A stretch of 64,000 bases of DNA from positions 472,748,001 to 472,812,000 of the forward strand of contig CM028136.1 in assembly GCA_016271365.2 (NCBI GenBank), written 5' to 3'. Shown piece after piece: positions 34,530-45,794 of this stretch. The notes below the pieces were generated by a model. It saw only the letters and a program-made list of their open reading frames with translations. It was not told the origin of the DNA and did no database searches. Position 1 is the stretch's first letter. Each line of letters opens with the position of its first letter. The stretch comes from Neoceratodus forsteri. Taxonomy: Eukaryota; Chordata; Ceratodontiformes; Ceratodontidae. A program made the position numbers and the translations under genes.

Positions 34530-36548
34530 TGTAAGGATGCAGTCTATTCAGGTTGTGTGACAGTTTTGTGCACACCATAAAAAAATGGATAATAACACAT
34601 GAAAAAAATGCCCTCCCGGTCATTCCCTCTCTAACTCCTTAAACTCATCAAAACATGACAATATTTGATTGCCCCAAAACAAAAAACAAAAAAAAAATGC
34701 TAATCTTTTCTAGCAACCTGAAAGCCAAAAAGAAAAAAAGGCAATCGTTGCTATTCCCTCTTATCCCCCTTTGTCATCTTTGTTATTCTCCGGACGTTAT
34801 TTAAGACTGCGGCTTCGATCAAAATATCTCAGTTGACTGAGAATGAAAATTATTTTAATAATAGCTTCTATATAAACTTACAGTCTAAAGTGTAAAAAAG
34901 GGGTTTGGATATGAATGACATCTTGCACTTATCACCAAGAAAAAGTAATATAAATATAAGCATTTTTTTTAAATGTAAAAACGTTGTATAACTTAGGCAC
35001 TACATAACATTTACAAATGCATCAGTAATCTCAGAAACATGGTAACACAGGTCTAAAATATCAGCAGCAAAACAAGAACTATTGTAAACATTATTGAAAA
35101 CCATGGCTGCATTTCTTTTGCACTTAACACTGGTTACTTTCTCCTTTAGACCAGGTAGAGATAATATTTTAAATATCCTTGCATGTATACTCATTCGATC
35201 ATGTTGAAACCCCCTCCCCCGGGTCATGCCTGAAAATAGGCAGGATTTGTCTAATGTACTTACCCGGTCAACAAAAACTAAAATAAAAAAAATAAAACAA
35301 AATAATGTTGTACCACATAGACTGTTCTCAGTAAAACATGTTGATTAAAAGGAATACTTATTTTTAGTGATAGCGTGCAGAGTCTTTGTCTGCTGTCTGA
35401 GGGATGGCATCTGTATTTGTAGGAATCATCTGTACATGTGGTAGTTACCATCTCTTTGGGTTGTAGGATGAGCAAATTCATCTTTCAAAGCAAAATGCTG
35501 TTCTGTGCTGGTTTCTGGGCAGCATCTTCTGCTGTCACCAGTGGGACAGCTCCATGTAGTCTGTCAGTCTTTGCATCATCACGTACAGTGCATCTCAGGA
35601 AGTTTTGGTAGCATTCTAGGCTGACCTCTCAGTTCCTCAAATTCTGAAAGTTTTACATATTCTACTCTGTTATAGCTTTGCAAATTGTTTTTAAAGTTGA
35701 TATACAGCCAAGCCCTTCTGGCATCCATTGGATGTTTCTTGATCTATAGCCACTTAATGAAGACTTGCTATATAGTCAAGAGAATAACTTCACCCATAAA
35801 ACCATATTTTATAAATGAGTGTGGTTCATACTGAAAAGGTTTTAGATGTGTTTTTTCTTTCATAAGTTCAAATAACTTCATTTAGTTTTGAAACACATTT
35901 GCAAAAAAAATGATCTCATATTAGTCTTGACAAGATCTTTCAGACAGTATCTTTGTATCATGTATACCTTTGAAGAAAATCAGTTTCCTGTGTATTTAAG
36001 TTTCTGGAGGTCATGTAGACTTCTTAATATCTCCTTTGTTAAAATTATCCTCCTTAAGAGGGTATGAAATAGGTAATTATTGAGTTTGAAAACTTTTTCA
36101 AAGAATCCTTATTAATCTTACTTTCATAATCTTTCTCTCAGAGCTTGCTCAAGGTATTGTACACCACTGAGTCAGAGGCTGTAGCAGGCTTCCATGACAC
36201 ATTCCCCCTGTCCCTTGATATAGTGCCTGTTAGCCAGTATTTTTAGGAATGTGATATCTTGAGAGCTATTATCAGATATGGAGAAAAAACATGCTTGCAT
36301 TTGGGTCCTTAAATTCAGTTTTATTTCTAGGATTTTTTTCTCCTGCAACTATAATCCTTTCCTTGAATCTCACAGAGGCATATGTTCTGTTTATATGTAA
36401 GGTTTTAAACTGATTTTTTTTCTGTGGACTTTGTTTATATGACATCTGTTTTGAAAATGAATTGCCATTTCAAACGTGTTATGTGTCTCTCTATGAATTC
36501 CTTAATTTTAATACAATTTGATAAGGCTGTATAATAGCACAATAAAAC
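34530..36548. other. AT-rich DNA without recognised features
   Basis: No gene, repeat pair or conserved motif was found. Open frames are short (at most 75 codons) and lack family motifs. Confidence 0.45.
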
Positions 36549-37731
36549 CTGGGGCTTGATTTTCAAAAGGAGACATCTGGCACAGTGTCTGCACCAAAAG
36601 GAATTCAAACAAGTGGCACCTTGCACCAAATGTTGTGGTAATCATGATTTTTGAATGCAGGCTGCATCAAAATTGAGATGCCTTGTGCCAACTCCCCTGC
36701 TGCACCCTTGCACCAACAGAGGTGATGCAACAGGTCAGAAGGGGACTTGCACCATGGTGGGGCTGCACCATCACCTTATTTTGGATTTTAGAAGCCCTAC
36801 TGTGGTTGCATGATGGGGCTGAGGTTAGACCAGCCATGATCTGGTCTAAAGGCCCTGCACCACTGACTTGGAGGGAGGCAAGTGGGGGTGCCTGCAAGAT
36901 TTGGACCAGGATCCAAGGGACCAGTGGGCCTGCCATAGTGGGTGATGGGGGTATGGTGGTAGTGGCAGGGTTCAGAGGTGGCACCCAGCAGAGGTGCCAT
37001 GGCCAGTGAGATAGAGCCATTAGGAATGAATACACTGAGGTAGACATGGATGGGCCCTGTCCTGGACACCCAGGTGGAAACAGCCCAGGTACCTGCCCTA
37101 TAGTTGACACAGTGCCCAACATGTGGCAGGTGACATTGGCTGCAGAGTGTGAGATGCAGTCGGTGGATGGGCATGTCTCCCAGGCACCATGACATTCCCC
37201 TGCTAAACAACCCACCATGTGGAGCCACGCTGAATCCCCAACTCCATTGCTAGGGACTGTTTCACCTATGGGGCAGGTGCCAGGGCTGTTGGCACCTGCA
37301 GGCCTGGGACAGAGTCTGTCTATGCCTATCTTGGTAAATATGGGCCTAGTGGTTCTATCCCACTAGCCATGGCACCCCAACTGGGTGCCACCTCTGAACC
37401 CTGCCACTGCCACCATGCCCCCATAGACCACTATGGCACCCCCACTGGTCCCCCTGTCCCAGGTCCTGACCTTGCAGCATCTTCTCCCCACCGCCATTGT
37501 GACTGCACCAGGTTTGTGCTGGGCTGGGGGGGCTTGATGGGACCCTCCAGCAAACCTGTCCAGTGCACCAAAGGTTTGCCACAACACTGCAGCTGTGGCA
37601 ACTCATAGGACTTTGGTTCAGGGACCCCTTTTTGGGGGAATGTATGGTCCCTGATGCACCTGGAGTTTGCTGCCACCATGGATTGATGCACCATGTGCTG
37701 ATCTAGCTGCTAATTGAAAACTGAGTCCCAG
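36549..37731. mobile_element. Long foldback element, about 1.18 kb
   Basis: The ends are CTGGGGCTTGATTTTCAA (36549) and, inverted, CTGGGACTCAGTTTTCAA (37731). Interior arms match in inverse orientation: GTGGCAGGGTTCAGAGGTGG at 36962 pairs with the complement of CCACCTCTGAACCCTGCCAC at 37388. Arms are about 450 bp, G-rich on the left and C-rich on the right, which creates the 183- and 143-codon complement frames; I regard these as non-coding. No target duplication was found. Confidence 0.7.
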
Positions 37732-37734
37732 TGT

Positions 37735-38300
37735 ACTATTCCAAATTAATAATTACACATTTTGTATCTTAACATGTAGGGACTGGCAAATTGATTGTAG
37801 AAACACTATTGTGCTGTTATCACCCTTCCCTGTTATGACACAAAGGGTGCTGGAACTGGAAAATTGATTCTTGTATACTTACAGATATTGCTTCCACCAT
37901 TACCTTTATGATACAAGTGGTATAAGGCTGACAAATTTATTGTAGTAAAACAAGTACTGTGTTACTCCAACCCTCCCCATATGAATGGAAGTGTACCAGG
38001 GCTGGCAAAATGATTTTTGTAAAAATATTTTGCTACTCTCACCCCCCCCCCATGACCCATAGTGAATTTATCAGATTGCATGCTTGATTTAACCTACACT
38101 GTATAAAATTGGGTTCCCAAAGTATTGCTGTGATTGTCTGAGAAGGTTCTGTTGTTAAACTATTATGTAATTTTGATCCCAAGCACTCAACATGAGCCCT
38201 TTCCCCATTTTATCTGCATTCCTGTGATGTATAGTATATGGTTAGGGCTTACTCTAGATGGAAAACAGTGGCTCCCCAAATGTTGTTGAAGGACAGTTCA
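37735..38300. repeat. Degenerate tandem block, roughly 120-130 bp spacing
   Basis: Phrases of the type GGACTGGCAAATTGATTGTAG (37780), GGAACTGGAAAATTGATTCTTG (37852), AGGCTGACAAATTTATTGTAG (37925) and AGGGCTGGCAAAATGATTTTTG (37997) recur every 72-73 bp, each followed by a TACTCTCACCC-like phrase. There are four diverged units up to about 38060, then unassigned sequence. Confidence 0.6.
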
Positions 38301-38308
38301 AAGGTCAA

Positions 38309-38360
38309 AAAAGTTGTTGTACTATCGTTCTGATGTCAGATCGATAGTACAACAACTTTT
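38309..38360. repeat. Perfect 19-bp stem hairpin
   Basis: Positions 38309-38327 and 38342-38360 are exact reverse complements (AAAAGTTGTTGTACTATCG) with a 14-nt loop. It is the first of three hairpins in 600 bp. Confidence 0.8.
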
Positions 38361-38463
38361 CAGCCTTGAGCTGCTACATGATTGGCTGAAAACAGAGCTG
38401 ATCAAAAATGCACTCTAAAATGGTGGAAGTGTCTAATGATCAGTCAGTAGTGCCATTCAGTCA

Positions 38464-38513
38464 GATAGTTGGGACACAGAATGCCATACTCGGCTCCGTG
38501 TTCCCAAACTATC
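38464..38513. repeat. Imperfect hairpin
   Basis: GATAGTTGGGACACAGA (38464-38480) pairs with CTCCGTGTTCCCAAACTATC (38494-38513), with two bulges and one mismatch. Confidence 0.6.
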
Positions 38514-38718
38514 AGTTTGCCAGTTTTTATTTTATTTCTTTTGCCGAGAGCAGGACCGCAGGAAGCAGTGAAGCACCGGTATCTTCTGTGTTGGAACTGG
38601 ATGGTGACTGCAGCATTGACTGGGTGGGAGTGACCGAGCAAGCGAGCTGGACAATATTCACAAGGTATGAACCTTGTCAAAAGCCAAACCTCCTACAGTT
38701 TGGGGAACCATATATTAT

Positions 38719-38891
38719 ATAAAATAGTATATGGTTGCTTAAACACAGCAAGGCATTGTTGCCATCTCGGGGAAGTGATTCCATCACACGGACCTCTCAC
38801 GCTTCACTCTCGAGGTCTGTGTGACATCATCACATCCCCTCGATGGCAACATAGCCTTGTTGTGTATGAGCACCATACACTATTATATATG
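38719..38891. repeat. Long hairpin, arms about 78 bp
   Basis: Left arm 38719-38796 and right arm 38812-38891 are inverted copies with a 15-nt loop. Paired landmarks are GTTGCCATCTCGGGGA with the complement of TCCCCTCGATGGCAAC, and CACACGGACCTC with GAGGTCTGTGTG. The outer ends are TA-rich (TAGTATATGG and CCATACACTA). It could be a small MITE. A transcript would form a stable hairpin. Confidence 0.8.
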
Positions 38892-38989
38892 TTCTATATT
38901 AGTGACTCAACTCTCTTTTCTCCTTCAGGAATATTTTGCTATCTGGAGATACTGAGACTCTGGGCCCCTGTGATCCCCTCCCTCATATG

Positions 38990-39114
38990 CTGTCAACCCC
39001 TGCTGGACCTCTTTAAAATGCCTAGAATTAGCCCACATGAACATACAGAGTCTTGTGACCAATATCGACAACCTGAAGGCCTGAGTGAGTTTTTACAACC
39101 CAGATATAACTTAA
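38990..39114 (+). pseudogene. LINE endonuclease, first piece
   Basis: This is the start of an L2/CR1-superfamily endonuclease: HMNIQSLVTNIDNLKA, then a stop, then VSFYNPDI ending at the TTAA of 39111-39114. It continues at 39956 after the inserted inverted-repeat element. Confidence 0.65.
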
Positions 39115-39955
39115 ATGACAACTGCATTCAAAAATGATAAAGACACATGTGGTGCATTTGTTTTTTGTTTTGCTGATTGTTTCTGGCATTTTGTTCCCTG
39201 TGTCTGTACCAAGATTTTTTTTTACTTTACAATGCCAGTTTTCTGGCACTTTTTTTTTCTTTTACAAGGAAAGGCACACTAAGCTGAAAGCTTGTTTACA
39301 AGTGTGACCTGGAAGCACAAGGAAGTTAAGTGACTTGCTCATGGTCACACAGTATGCAAGGGGGGACTGTGGGATTCAAACCCAAGTCTCCAGGCTTGCA
39401 GCTCAGAGCCTTAAACACTGCACTATACTGCCTGGCAGTACCCATGCAGACTTACTTTATTGCCATTGATATGTTGGAATGTTCCCAGAATGCTTCTGGG
39501 AATGATGCCAATTAGACCTAGGAGGAGAAATCTTAGTTATAATCTAGTCATAACATCCAACTGTAGCTGCTTGTAAAAATAACCACTTTGAAGAAGTGTT
39601 TGCCTTCCCTCCTCAGCTGAATTCAGATTTCTCTAAGTAGCAACTATTGTTATTCTAGATGTGTGACAATTTTCTTTGTAAAGTGCTGTCACTGGGTAAT
39701 AGTACAGCCATTACACCTTTGGAGGTGTTAAGTAATTGATATAATTCCTAGATAGAGGCATTCTAGGAAAATTCCAGCAGATCATTGTCAATAAAAGAAG
39801 CCTGCTTGGCTATCACCAGGGGCCATAAAACTGGCAGAGAAAAGTAAACAAAAAATATTTCCACAGACACAGGGAACAGAATGCCAAAAACAATCAGAAA
39901 AACAAAAATCTGATGCACAACATGTGTTTTTATCATTTTTGCATGTAGTTTTCCT
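39115..39955. mobile_element. TTAA-flanked inverted-repeat element inside a LINE
   Basis: TTAA occurs at 39111-39114 and 39956-39959. The end after the first (ATGACAACTGCATTC) matches the inverted other end (AGGAAAACTACATGC) at 11 of 15 positions. Matching continues inwards for about 90 bp (CAAAAATGATAAA, ACACATGT, GTTCCCTGTGTCTGT). The LINE endonuclease reads NPDI on one side and IETWIKP on the other, so the insertion point is defined by the host gene. There is no transposase, so it is non-autonomous; a piggyBac-type origin is inferred from TTAA alone. Confidence 0.75.
39250..39448 (-). mobile_element. CORE-SINE (tRNA-derived), nested copy
   Basis: The complement reads a tRNA-like head (GCAGTGTTTAAGGCTCTGAG, GGGTTTGAATCCCA as box B), then the core TGTGTGACCATGAGCAAGTC that MIR-type SINEs share, then AAGCTTTCAGCTTAGTGTG and an A-rich end. 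It is about 80% similar to the copy at 50.36 kb. It lies within the TTAA element. Confidence 0.85.
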
Positions 39956-40188
39956 TTAATAGAAACCTGGATAAAACCTTTAATACATGACCCTGCTTGC
40001 TTCCTCCCTGGTTATAACTTTATCTGAGGACAGGGATTCTTCTTAAAGGGGTGGGGTGTTCTGCTCTATTTCATGACCACTTTAGTGTATCTAGTCATTC
40101 CCATATGATCCAGTCTATCACTCTGTATGAGTACATAAACTGTGAACTTTTATCTGGTAATGCAAATGAAAAGCATCCAGACTGTGCA

Positions 40189-40195
<7 letters not shown>
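39956..40195 (+). pseudogene. LINE endonuclease, second piece
   Basis: Endonuclease continuation: LIETWIKPLIHDPACFLPGYNF, then a frameshifted RGGVLLYF region and YEYINCELLSGN. The order equals the LTETWL...PGY...RGGG..L motif series of the L2/CR1 superfamily. The piece ends in the TA microsatellite at about 40200. Confidence 0.7.
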
Positions 40196-40196
<1 letters not shown>

Positions 40197-40232
<36 letters not shown>

Positions 40233-40272
40233 TAGATAGATAGATGGATAGATCTATCTATCTATCTATCTA

Positions 40273-40318
<46 letters not shown>
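40197..40318. repeat. Palindromic compound microsatellite
   Basis: The order is (TA)n, then GATA units, then their mirror TATC units, then (TA)n. The tract as a whole is nearly self-complementary around AGATCT at 40250-40255. Confidence 0.9.
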
Positions 40319-40321
<3 letters not shown>

Positions 40322-42342
40322 GTGGCACGGTAGTGCCACCATAGTTAGGTTGATGAGCATTTACATGTTAAACCCAAATCTTTGCACCTTAATAACTTTG
40401 CAACTGTATGATGGATTTGCCTGAAATTTGAATCCATGATCAAGACCCATACGCCTTAGGATCTGCCAAGTTTTGTACCAGTCGCATATACAGCTGTGGA
40501 GTTATTAAGCATGATCTATGCTCGTGTTTACGCTTTTCTGGAATTTTACTGTTGTCTCTACAGGTCACACGGTTTGCGCGACCAGTCTGAAATCTTCATG
40601 AAATGTGCAGCTGGGGTCCCCGATGTGCCTTTTGAAGATTTCATGAAAAAATATTAAACGATTCAAAAGTTATTCAAGAAACAAGTTCCCATTATAAGTC
40701 AATGGGAAAAGTTAACAAAAAGTTCGACAGTGTCGCAAATGCAGTTTTTACTTTCTCAAATGGCCCTTTTACTGTAGCAAATCTGCCATTTTGTTTTCAG
40801 TTAGCGATCAGAAAAATGCTTGGCATTTAAAATTGGGAGCCTTTAGCAACCTAATTATTTTTGTATTCACCTAGTTGGACCCTGAGGATGCTAGCCATGT
40901 CTTTATTTTGAGGTAAAACACCCAAAAATATGTTTTCAAATTTCTGGAAAAAGTGCTTTCACAAAGCATTGTTGCACATGTGACATTGTTTGAATGAATT
41001 TCTGCAAGCTTTACAAACTTCGGCGGTATTTTCTAGGCTGTGGAAAAATGACAGCAATTCTTTGGCACCCTGCTGCAAAAGAACGGTTTGGTGTTTTGGC
41101 CTGAAATATGGAGGGAACACAGCTGACATCTCACAGATGTGCCTTTCAGTGTTTTGTTGAAAAAATATTACATGGTGGCAAAGTTATGACACTCCAAATT
41201 TGACACTTTTTCCCATAGGATAACATTACGGCATCCAACGCATTACAGGAATCCTTTGGCGCCCTGCTGAAAAATAACGGTTTGGTCTTTTGGGCAGAAA
41301 TTTGGAGGGAACACAGCCAACATCCCACAGATGTGTTGTTTTGTGGTTTGGTGAAAAATATTACAGGGAGCCAAAGTTATGGCACTCCAAACTTCTCTTT
41401 TTTCCCATAGGATAACATAGGTTACCGCGTGCCTTTCAGGGCCCGTGATTCTTGGAAAAGGTGAGATATGGACTTTGTTTGAAAACTGCTTGGCCCCTAA
41501 AGAGGGCTATGCACAATGAGCCAGGAAAGTCATAAATCATATGACTTTAAATGTTTTTTCCTAAGACGTACGGTTCCTGAGATATAAGCAATTTACTATT
41601 AGAACTCATTTTCTGCTCCGAGACTCATTATTATGCATACATTCTTTGTACTCACTGTCTTTCTCTATGCAGCTTTTGGGGAAAACTAGCCAGTGTGCTT
41701 ACATTACTGTTACCCTTACCGCTTCTGCTTGCGGTTCCATAACTGTTTCACTTACTGTTGCCGTCTACGACACCATGTGCGTTACCTTTCATGTTTCCAT
41801 TTGTGCTTACGTTTGTGTTATTCTAACCATTTCTGTCTACAGTACTGTTTATCTTTCTGTTTTGCTTTATGTCACCATGTGCATTACCATTTGCATTTGC
41901 TGGCTCAATCTTACTATGTGACCAGATATCATATGGCGGGAGTGCCTGGCCCTTCCCACTGCTGCATTACATTCATTATTTCTCATACTTCTAAAAAAGA
42001 AGGAAAATTAGAGGCAAAAAACTCCATTTAATGCATTAGTTAGGGTTGTTCCACACTGACAAAAGTGAGAAAATTCGGTGTTAGGGTTGAAAGCCCCCCT
42101 TGACCCCCCTGCCCACACCCCAACTGGCACCGTGCGGCGCTAGTTGTTGGCCTAACCTCACCCCATTCTCCCATACCTCTGCTTCTTCACACATCTGATG
42201 GGGTGAGAGTTAGGCCAGCAACCCCAATGCGCACTTCGATGCTGCCAGTTAAAAGTGGCAGGGGTCCAGGTCAACCCTAATACAGAATTTCTTCTCACTT
42301 TTGTCAGTGAGAACAACCCTAACTAATGCATTAAATAGATTT

Positions 42343-42348
<6 letters not shown>
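40317..42348. mobile_element. Non-autonomous element, family E, copy 1 (about 2.0 kb)
   Basis: The element is homologous to 57711-61090 in the same order. (1) 5' palindrome TAGTGGCACGGTAGTGCCAC followed by CATAGTTAGG. (2) A unique part with ATAACTTTGCAACTGTATGA. (3) 194-bp direct repeats (ACATC.CACAGATGTG at 41126 and 41320; CCCATAGGATAACAT after each). (4) CGGTTCCTGAGATATAAGCAAT. (5) A hexamer-type array (41700-41920). (6) A 3' foldback (42014-42348). It is flanked by TA microsatellites on both sides. No transposase is present. The family is not recognised by name. Confidence 0.75.
42014..42348. repeat. 3' foldback of family E copy 1
   Basis: The outer motif CCATTTAATGCATTAGTTAGG returns inverted as CCTAACTAATGCATTAAATAG. 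Next inside, ACAAAAGTGAGAAAATTC pairs with AATTTCTTCTCACTTTTGT. Inner arms contain GGGGTGAGAGTTAGGCCAGC and the complement at 42150-42170. Arms are about 150 bp. Confidence 0.85.
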
Positions 42349-42388
<40 letters not shown>

Positions 42389-42391
42389 ATA

Positions 42392-42431
<40 letters not shown>
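42349..42431. repeat. TA/TG microsatellite
   Basis: (TA)n with a short TATGTGTGTG interruption separates the 3' end of family E copy 1 from the next inverted-repeat element. Confidence 0.95.
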
Positions 42432-42433
<2 letters not shown>

Positions 42434-42545
42434 TGGTAAAAACTCAGTTTAATGCATCAATTAGGTTGTTCCACAGCCACCACAAATGCGAGACCGCGTG
42501 TTGTGGGGTTGAAAACCCCAACTCTGTCCCCCACCCCACCCAGCT

Positions 42546-42583
<38 letters not shown>

Positions 42584-44509
42584 GCAAGTAGGGGGCAGGA
42601 CCAAGGCAACATGACCGATCACAGACAACCAGCAGCAGGTGACAGAAATAACATATAACTGTCTAAACGTACTACAAGACACATCCATTATCATGGACCA
42701 ACAAGTGTGCAAGTTCTGCTGCCATCCAAGTGACTTCTTCCTATGCATGCATATTGCCCATCAATTGTTACTGTATTACAGTATACTTTTTTAATATCTA
42801 ATAGATTTTGTATATCTTCTAAATGACAGTGTGTTGATAATCATCACTGTAATGACATGCCAATAGCTAGCAGTACTGTTACAGCCCTTTGTTGACTGTT
42901 AATGCCACCTGATGTTACCCCGGAATAAGACAATCATGTGTCAGTATACTATTCTGTGCACAGCAGGACTGTACAATCATCTTACATTGTAGAATTTAAC
43001 ATGTGTGTGTAACTGTCAGACCTGATAACTCACATGGTAACACTATACAATAGCTCAGTTGTGAAAACTTTATCATTTTAAGCAGCAAATTGGGTATCTC
43101 CACTATTTGATATACTACTGCTACTATGGTATTCAAAGCATCAATGTTCAGATGTCTATCTTCATGAGCACATAGTAGCAGAGATCAGTTTAAGACACTT
43201 TAATGTGTCTAACAATGCACTCATCTTACCATGCCATAAGAAAAAATTGAATCAGTGCAGTATTATCTACTAAGTCATTCTGCACTATTATTTGAACCTT
43301 AAAAGCTCTATGTGACACTGTGTCACCTAAACTATTCTATGTTACTAGTTCAGTCTTTTTGTCTTGCTCTGACTCTGTAAATGTAAACACGTTTATATTT
43401 GTATACACATTCCTAGCTATGTAGTATCAGCGGTGGTGAAACACAACATTTTTCAGCCTCTGTACCTACGAATGAATAATATTAGACAGGATTTACAACA
43501 GAGTTTCATGTCTGTAAATGGCTCCTAATATCACCCCTACAGTAGCAAATTATGTATTCAAATGCAATTATTTACACTATGCTGCTGCACTGGTATCTAA
43601 TCCAAACAGATGAACAGCACTGTGAAACTGCAGGAACAAACTGTTAAATATCATAATGGCCAATGGTGGACATTATCATGCAAAGCATTCCACATATTCA
43701 CAGTCATATGACTATTGACATAGGCTAGAAACATCATGAGCCATCTATACCACTGTTAGTTTTGTTTGTGGTTGTGCATGGGGCAGTAAAATTAAAAAAT
43801 ATTTATTCTGCATACTATTTTGAATTGCTAATAACAGAACTGTCATACAAGTACCGAGTACTGTATTTATTAATAGATATGTGACAAGAAATAATCATTC
43901 ATGCAACATGCATGTCTCAATGTGACCAAGCACATCTTAATTTGAACAAGTGTACATTGAACAATACATGTTACTTAAGGGGTCCCATACTGGTTTTTTT
44001 TTCTGTGTATGTCCACATTAGATAACACACAATGTAACAGATACTTTCTTCTATGTTGATACCGCATCATATCATCACAGCATGAACAAACAATGTATAT
44101 CATAGGAATTCTATGTCTAACAGTATTGTTGTGACATGGGACTGTATGAAGATGTGCACAACACTTTGTACACCCATGACTGCTCAAATGCAACAGTTGT
44201 TGGCCCATGATGATGGATGTGTCTTGTAGTATGTTTAGACAGTTGTATGTTATTTCTGTCACCTGTTGCTGGTTGTCTGTGATTGGTCGTGTTGCCTTGT
44301 TCCTGCTCCCTACTTCATGTGTGTGTGTGTGTGTGTGTGTGCGGCGTGTGTGTGTGTGGAGCTGAGGGTGGGGAATGCAGAGTTAGGGTTTTCAACCCTA
44401 ACACCAAATTTCCTCACTTTTGTCACTGTGGAACAACCCTAACTGATGCATTAAACAGAGTTTTTTTGCAGAACAACCCTAACTGATGCATTAAACAGAT
44501 TTTTTGCCA

Positions 44510-44512
<3 letters not shown>
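42432..44512. mobile_element. Inverted-repeat element with family E terminal motif, 2.08 kb
   Basis: The arms are about 275-315 bp (42433-42710 and 44198-44512). The left TTTAATGCATCAATTAGG matches the right CCTAACTGATGCATTAAA, and CAGACAACCAGCAGCAGGTG pairs with CACCTGTTGCTGGTTGTCTG. Both arms carry a CA/GT microsatellite at the same place. The right terminus is duplicated in tandem with a 40-bp period (44431-44470, 44471-44510). The core of about 1.5 kb has no convincing ORF. The outer 60 bp equal the foldback ends of family E, but the interior is different. TA microsatellites flank it. Confidence 0.85.
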
Positions 44513-44549
<37 letters not shown>

Positions 44550-44550
<1 letters not shown>

Positions 44551-45794
44551 TTGTCTCAATATGCTGCTGAATATTGGTGGGTGAAGTGGCCTCAATTCAC
44601 TCTGCATAGTGATTCACAGAGTGAAGGCGGATTCGTGAAGTGCTCTGCAGCGCAAAATGGAGTACTTTGTGTCATAACAGGAAACACGAAGTCCATTGAA
44701 AACAATGACTTTGCATTACTCTGCCTTCCCCAAACCACTACTCCACAAATTTTAAGGTGAAGTACATTGAAAACAATGTACTTCACCTCACTTTGCCTTG
44801 TTTTAAGCTCCAAAGGTGAATTTTGCAGTGATTCATGGGATTTCAGGTCACATGGACTCTAGATCGCTCTGCACAGCCTCAGTTTGGGATAGTTTGAAGG
44901 AAGAACGTTGGAGACAGTCTGGTCTGAGAGCTCTCTGTGATTTACATCTTCTAAAAGCTGTTAAAAAGCCTTTTTGAGTCATTTATTTTGCTGAAACTTT
45001 AGTTCATCGATTGTAGGAAACCCTCCTGTGCTCATATCATTGAGCGTTTATTGTTTGTGTGTAGATTTCAAATATTAATGTACAACATTCAGTCTGTGCA
45101 CTGAGAGACAGTGTAATTGTGCTTTGGGGGAGGGTCATATCTGTGGCATACATAGACTTAAGTTGGAGAAATAGAGATTTTTTGGTTTTTTGTTTTTTGG
45201 TTATATTTTTCTTGTATAATTGACTGTGTTAATGTACACACAGTAATATTTTTTAGTAATTGTTGACATTTTTTGCTGATTGTGTGTGTTGTGTGGACCT
45301 GGAGCAGCAGTGCATAATTTCAGGTTGTTTAAAATATGTTGTATATTACTGAAGTTTTCAATTTGCTACACATTACTTGTAGACAAATTGTGTGTGTGTG
45401 TGTGTGTTGTGGTGTGTGTGTGACATCAAATAATACACCTTTTATTTTGCCACAATGTAATTGCAGGTACAGCAGTGTGAACCTGCTATCCACTGCACCA
45501 GCATGATTTTGTACTGCCATTGTGGTATATTTTCTTGGTTTTGCACTGCTGTGATCTGCAGTCAGTGCCCCCCCACCGGCAAAAGGTATTCTTTTCTAGA
45601 TTGGATTGTTTGTGACTTGAGAGCACCACTGGTTAGTTAAGGTGTTGTTGAACTTGTTGTGGCTTTGCATCTGTATGTCTTGTTGAAGCCACAGTTGTTT
45701 TTTTGGCTTCACATCCAGCATCGCCCCCACCCCCATCCAGAGTGAACGTTCCAAAATCTAAATTTGTTTAGAATATTCTTGTTGATCCCTCAAA
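44550..45794 (+). promoter_or_regulatory. 5' subterminal and leader region of hAT element 1
   Basis: Copies of GTGAAGTG or its complement CACTTCAC lie near 44581, 44634, 44757 and 44782, the type of subterminal motif that hAT transposases bind. The leader includes AAAGCCTTTTT near 44970 and a TG microsatellite at 45390-45420. The same order is seen from the outer end of the minus-strand copy at 56.1 kb. The function as binding sites is inferred. Confidence 0.45.

Noticed and set aside
36667..37228. 183-codon and 143-codon complement frames
   Set aside because: They fall in the left arm and centre of a foldback with strong G/C strand bias and overlap each other in different frames.
42249..42591. 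Open frames over TA and CA microsatellites
   Set aside because: They translate to Tyr-Ile or Thr-His dipeptide runs and are artefacts of simple repeats.
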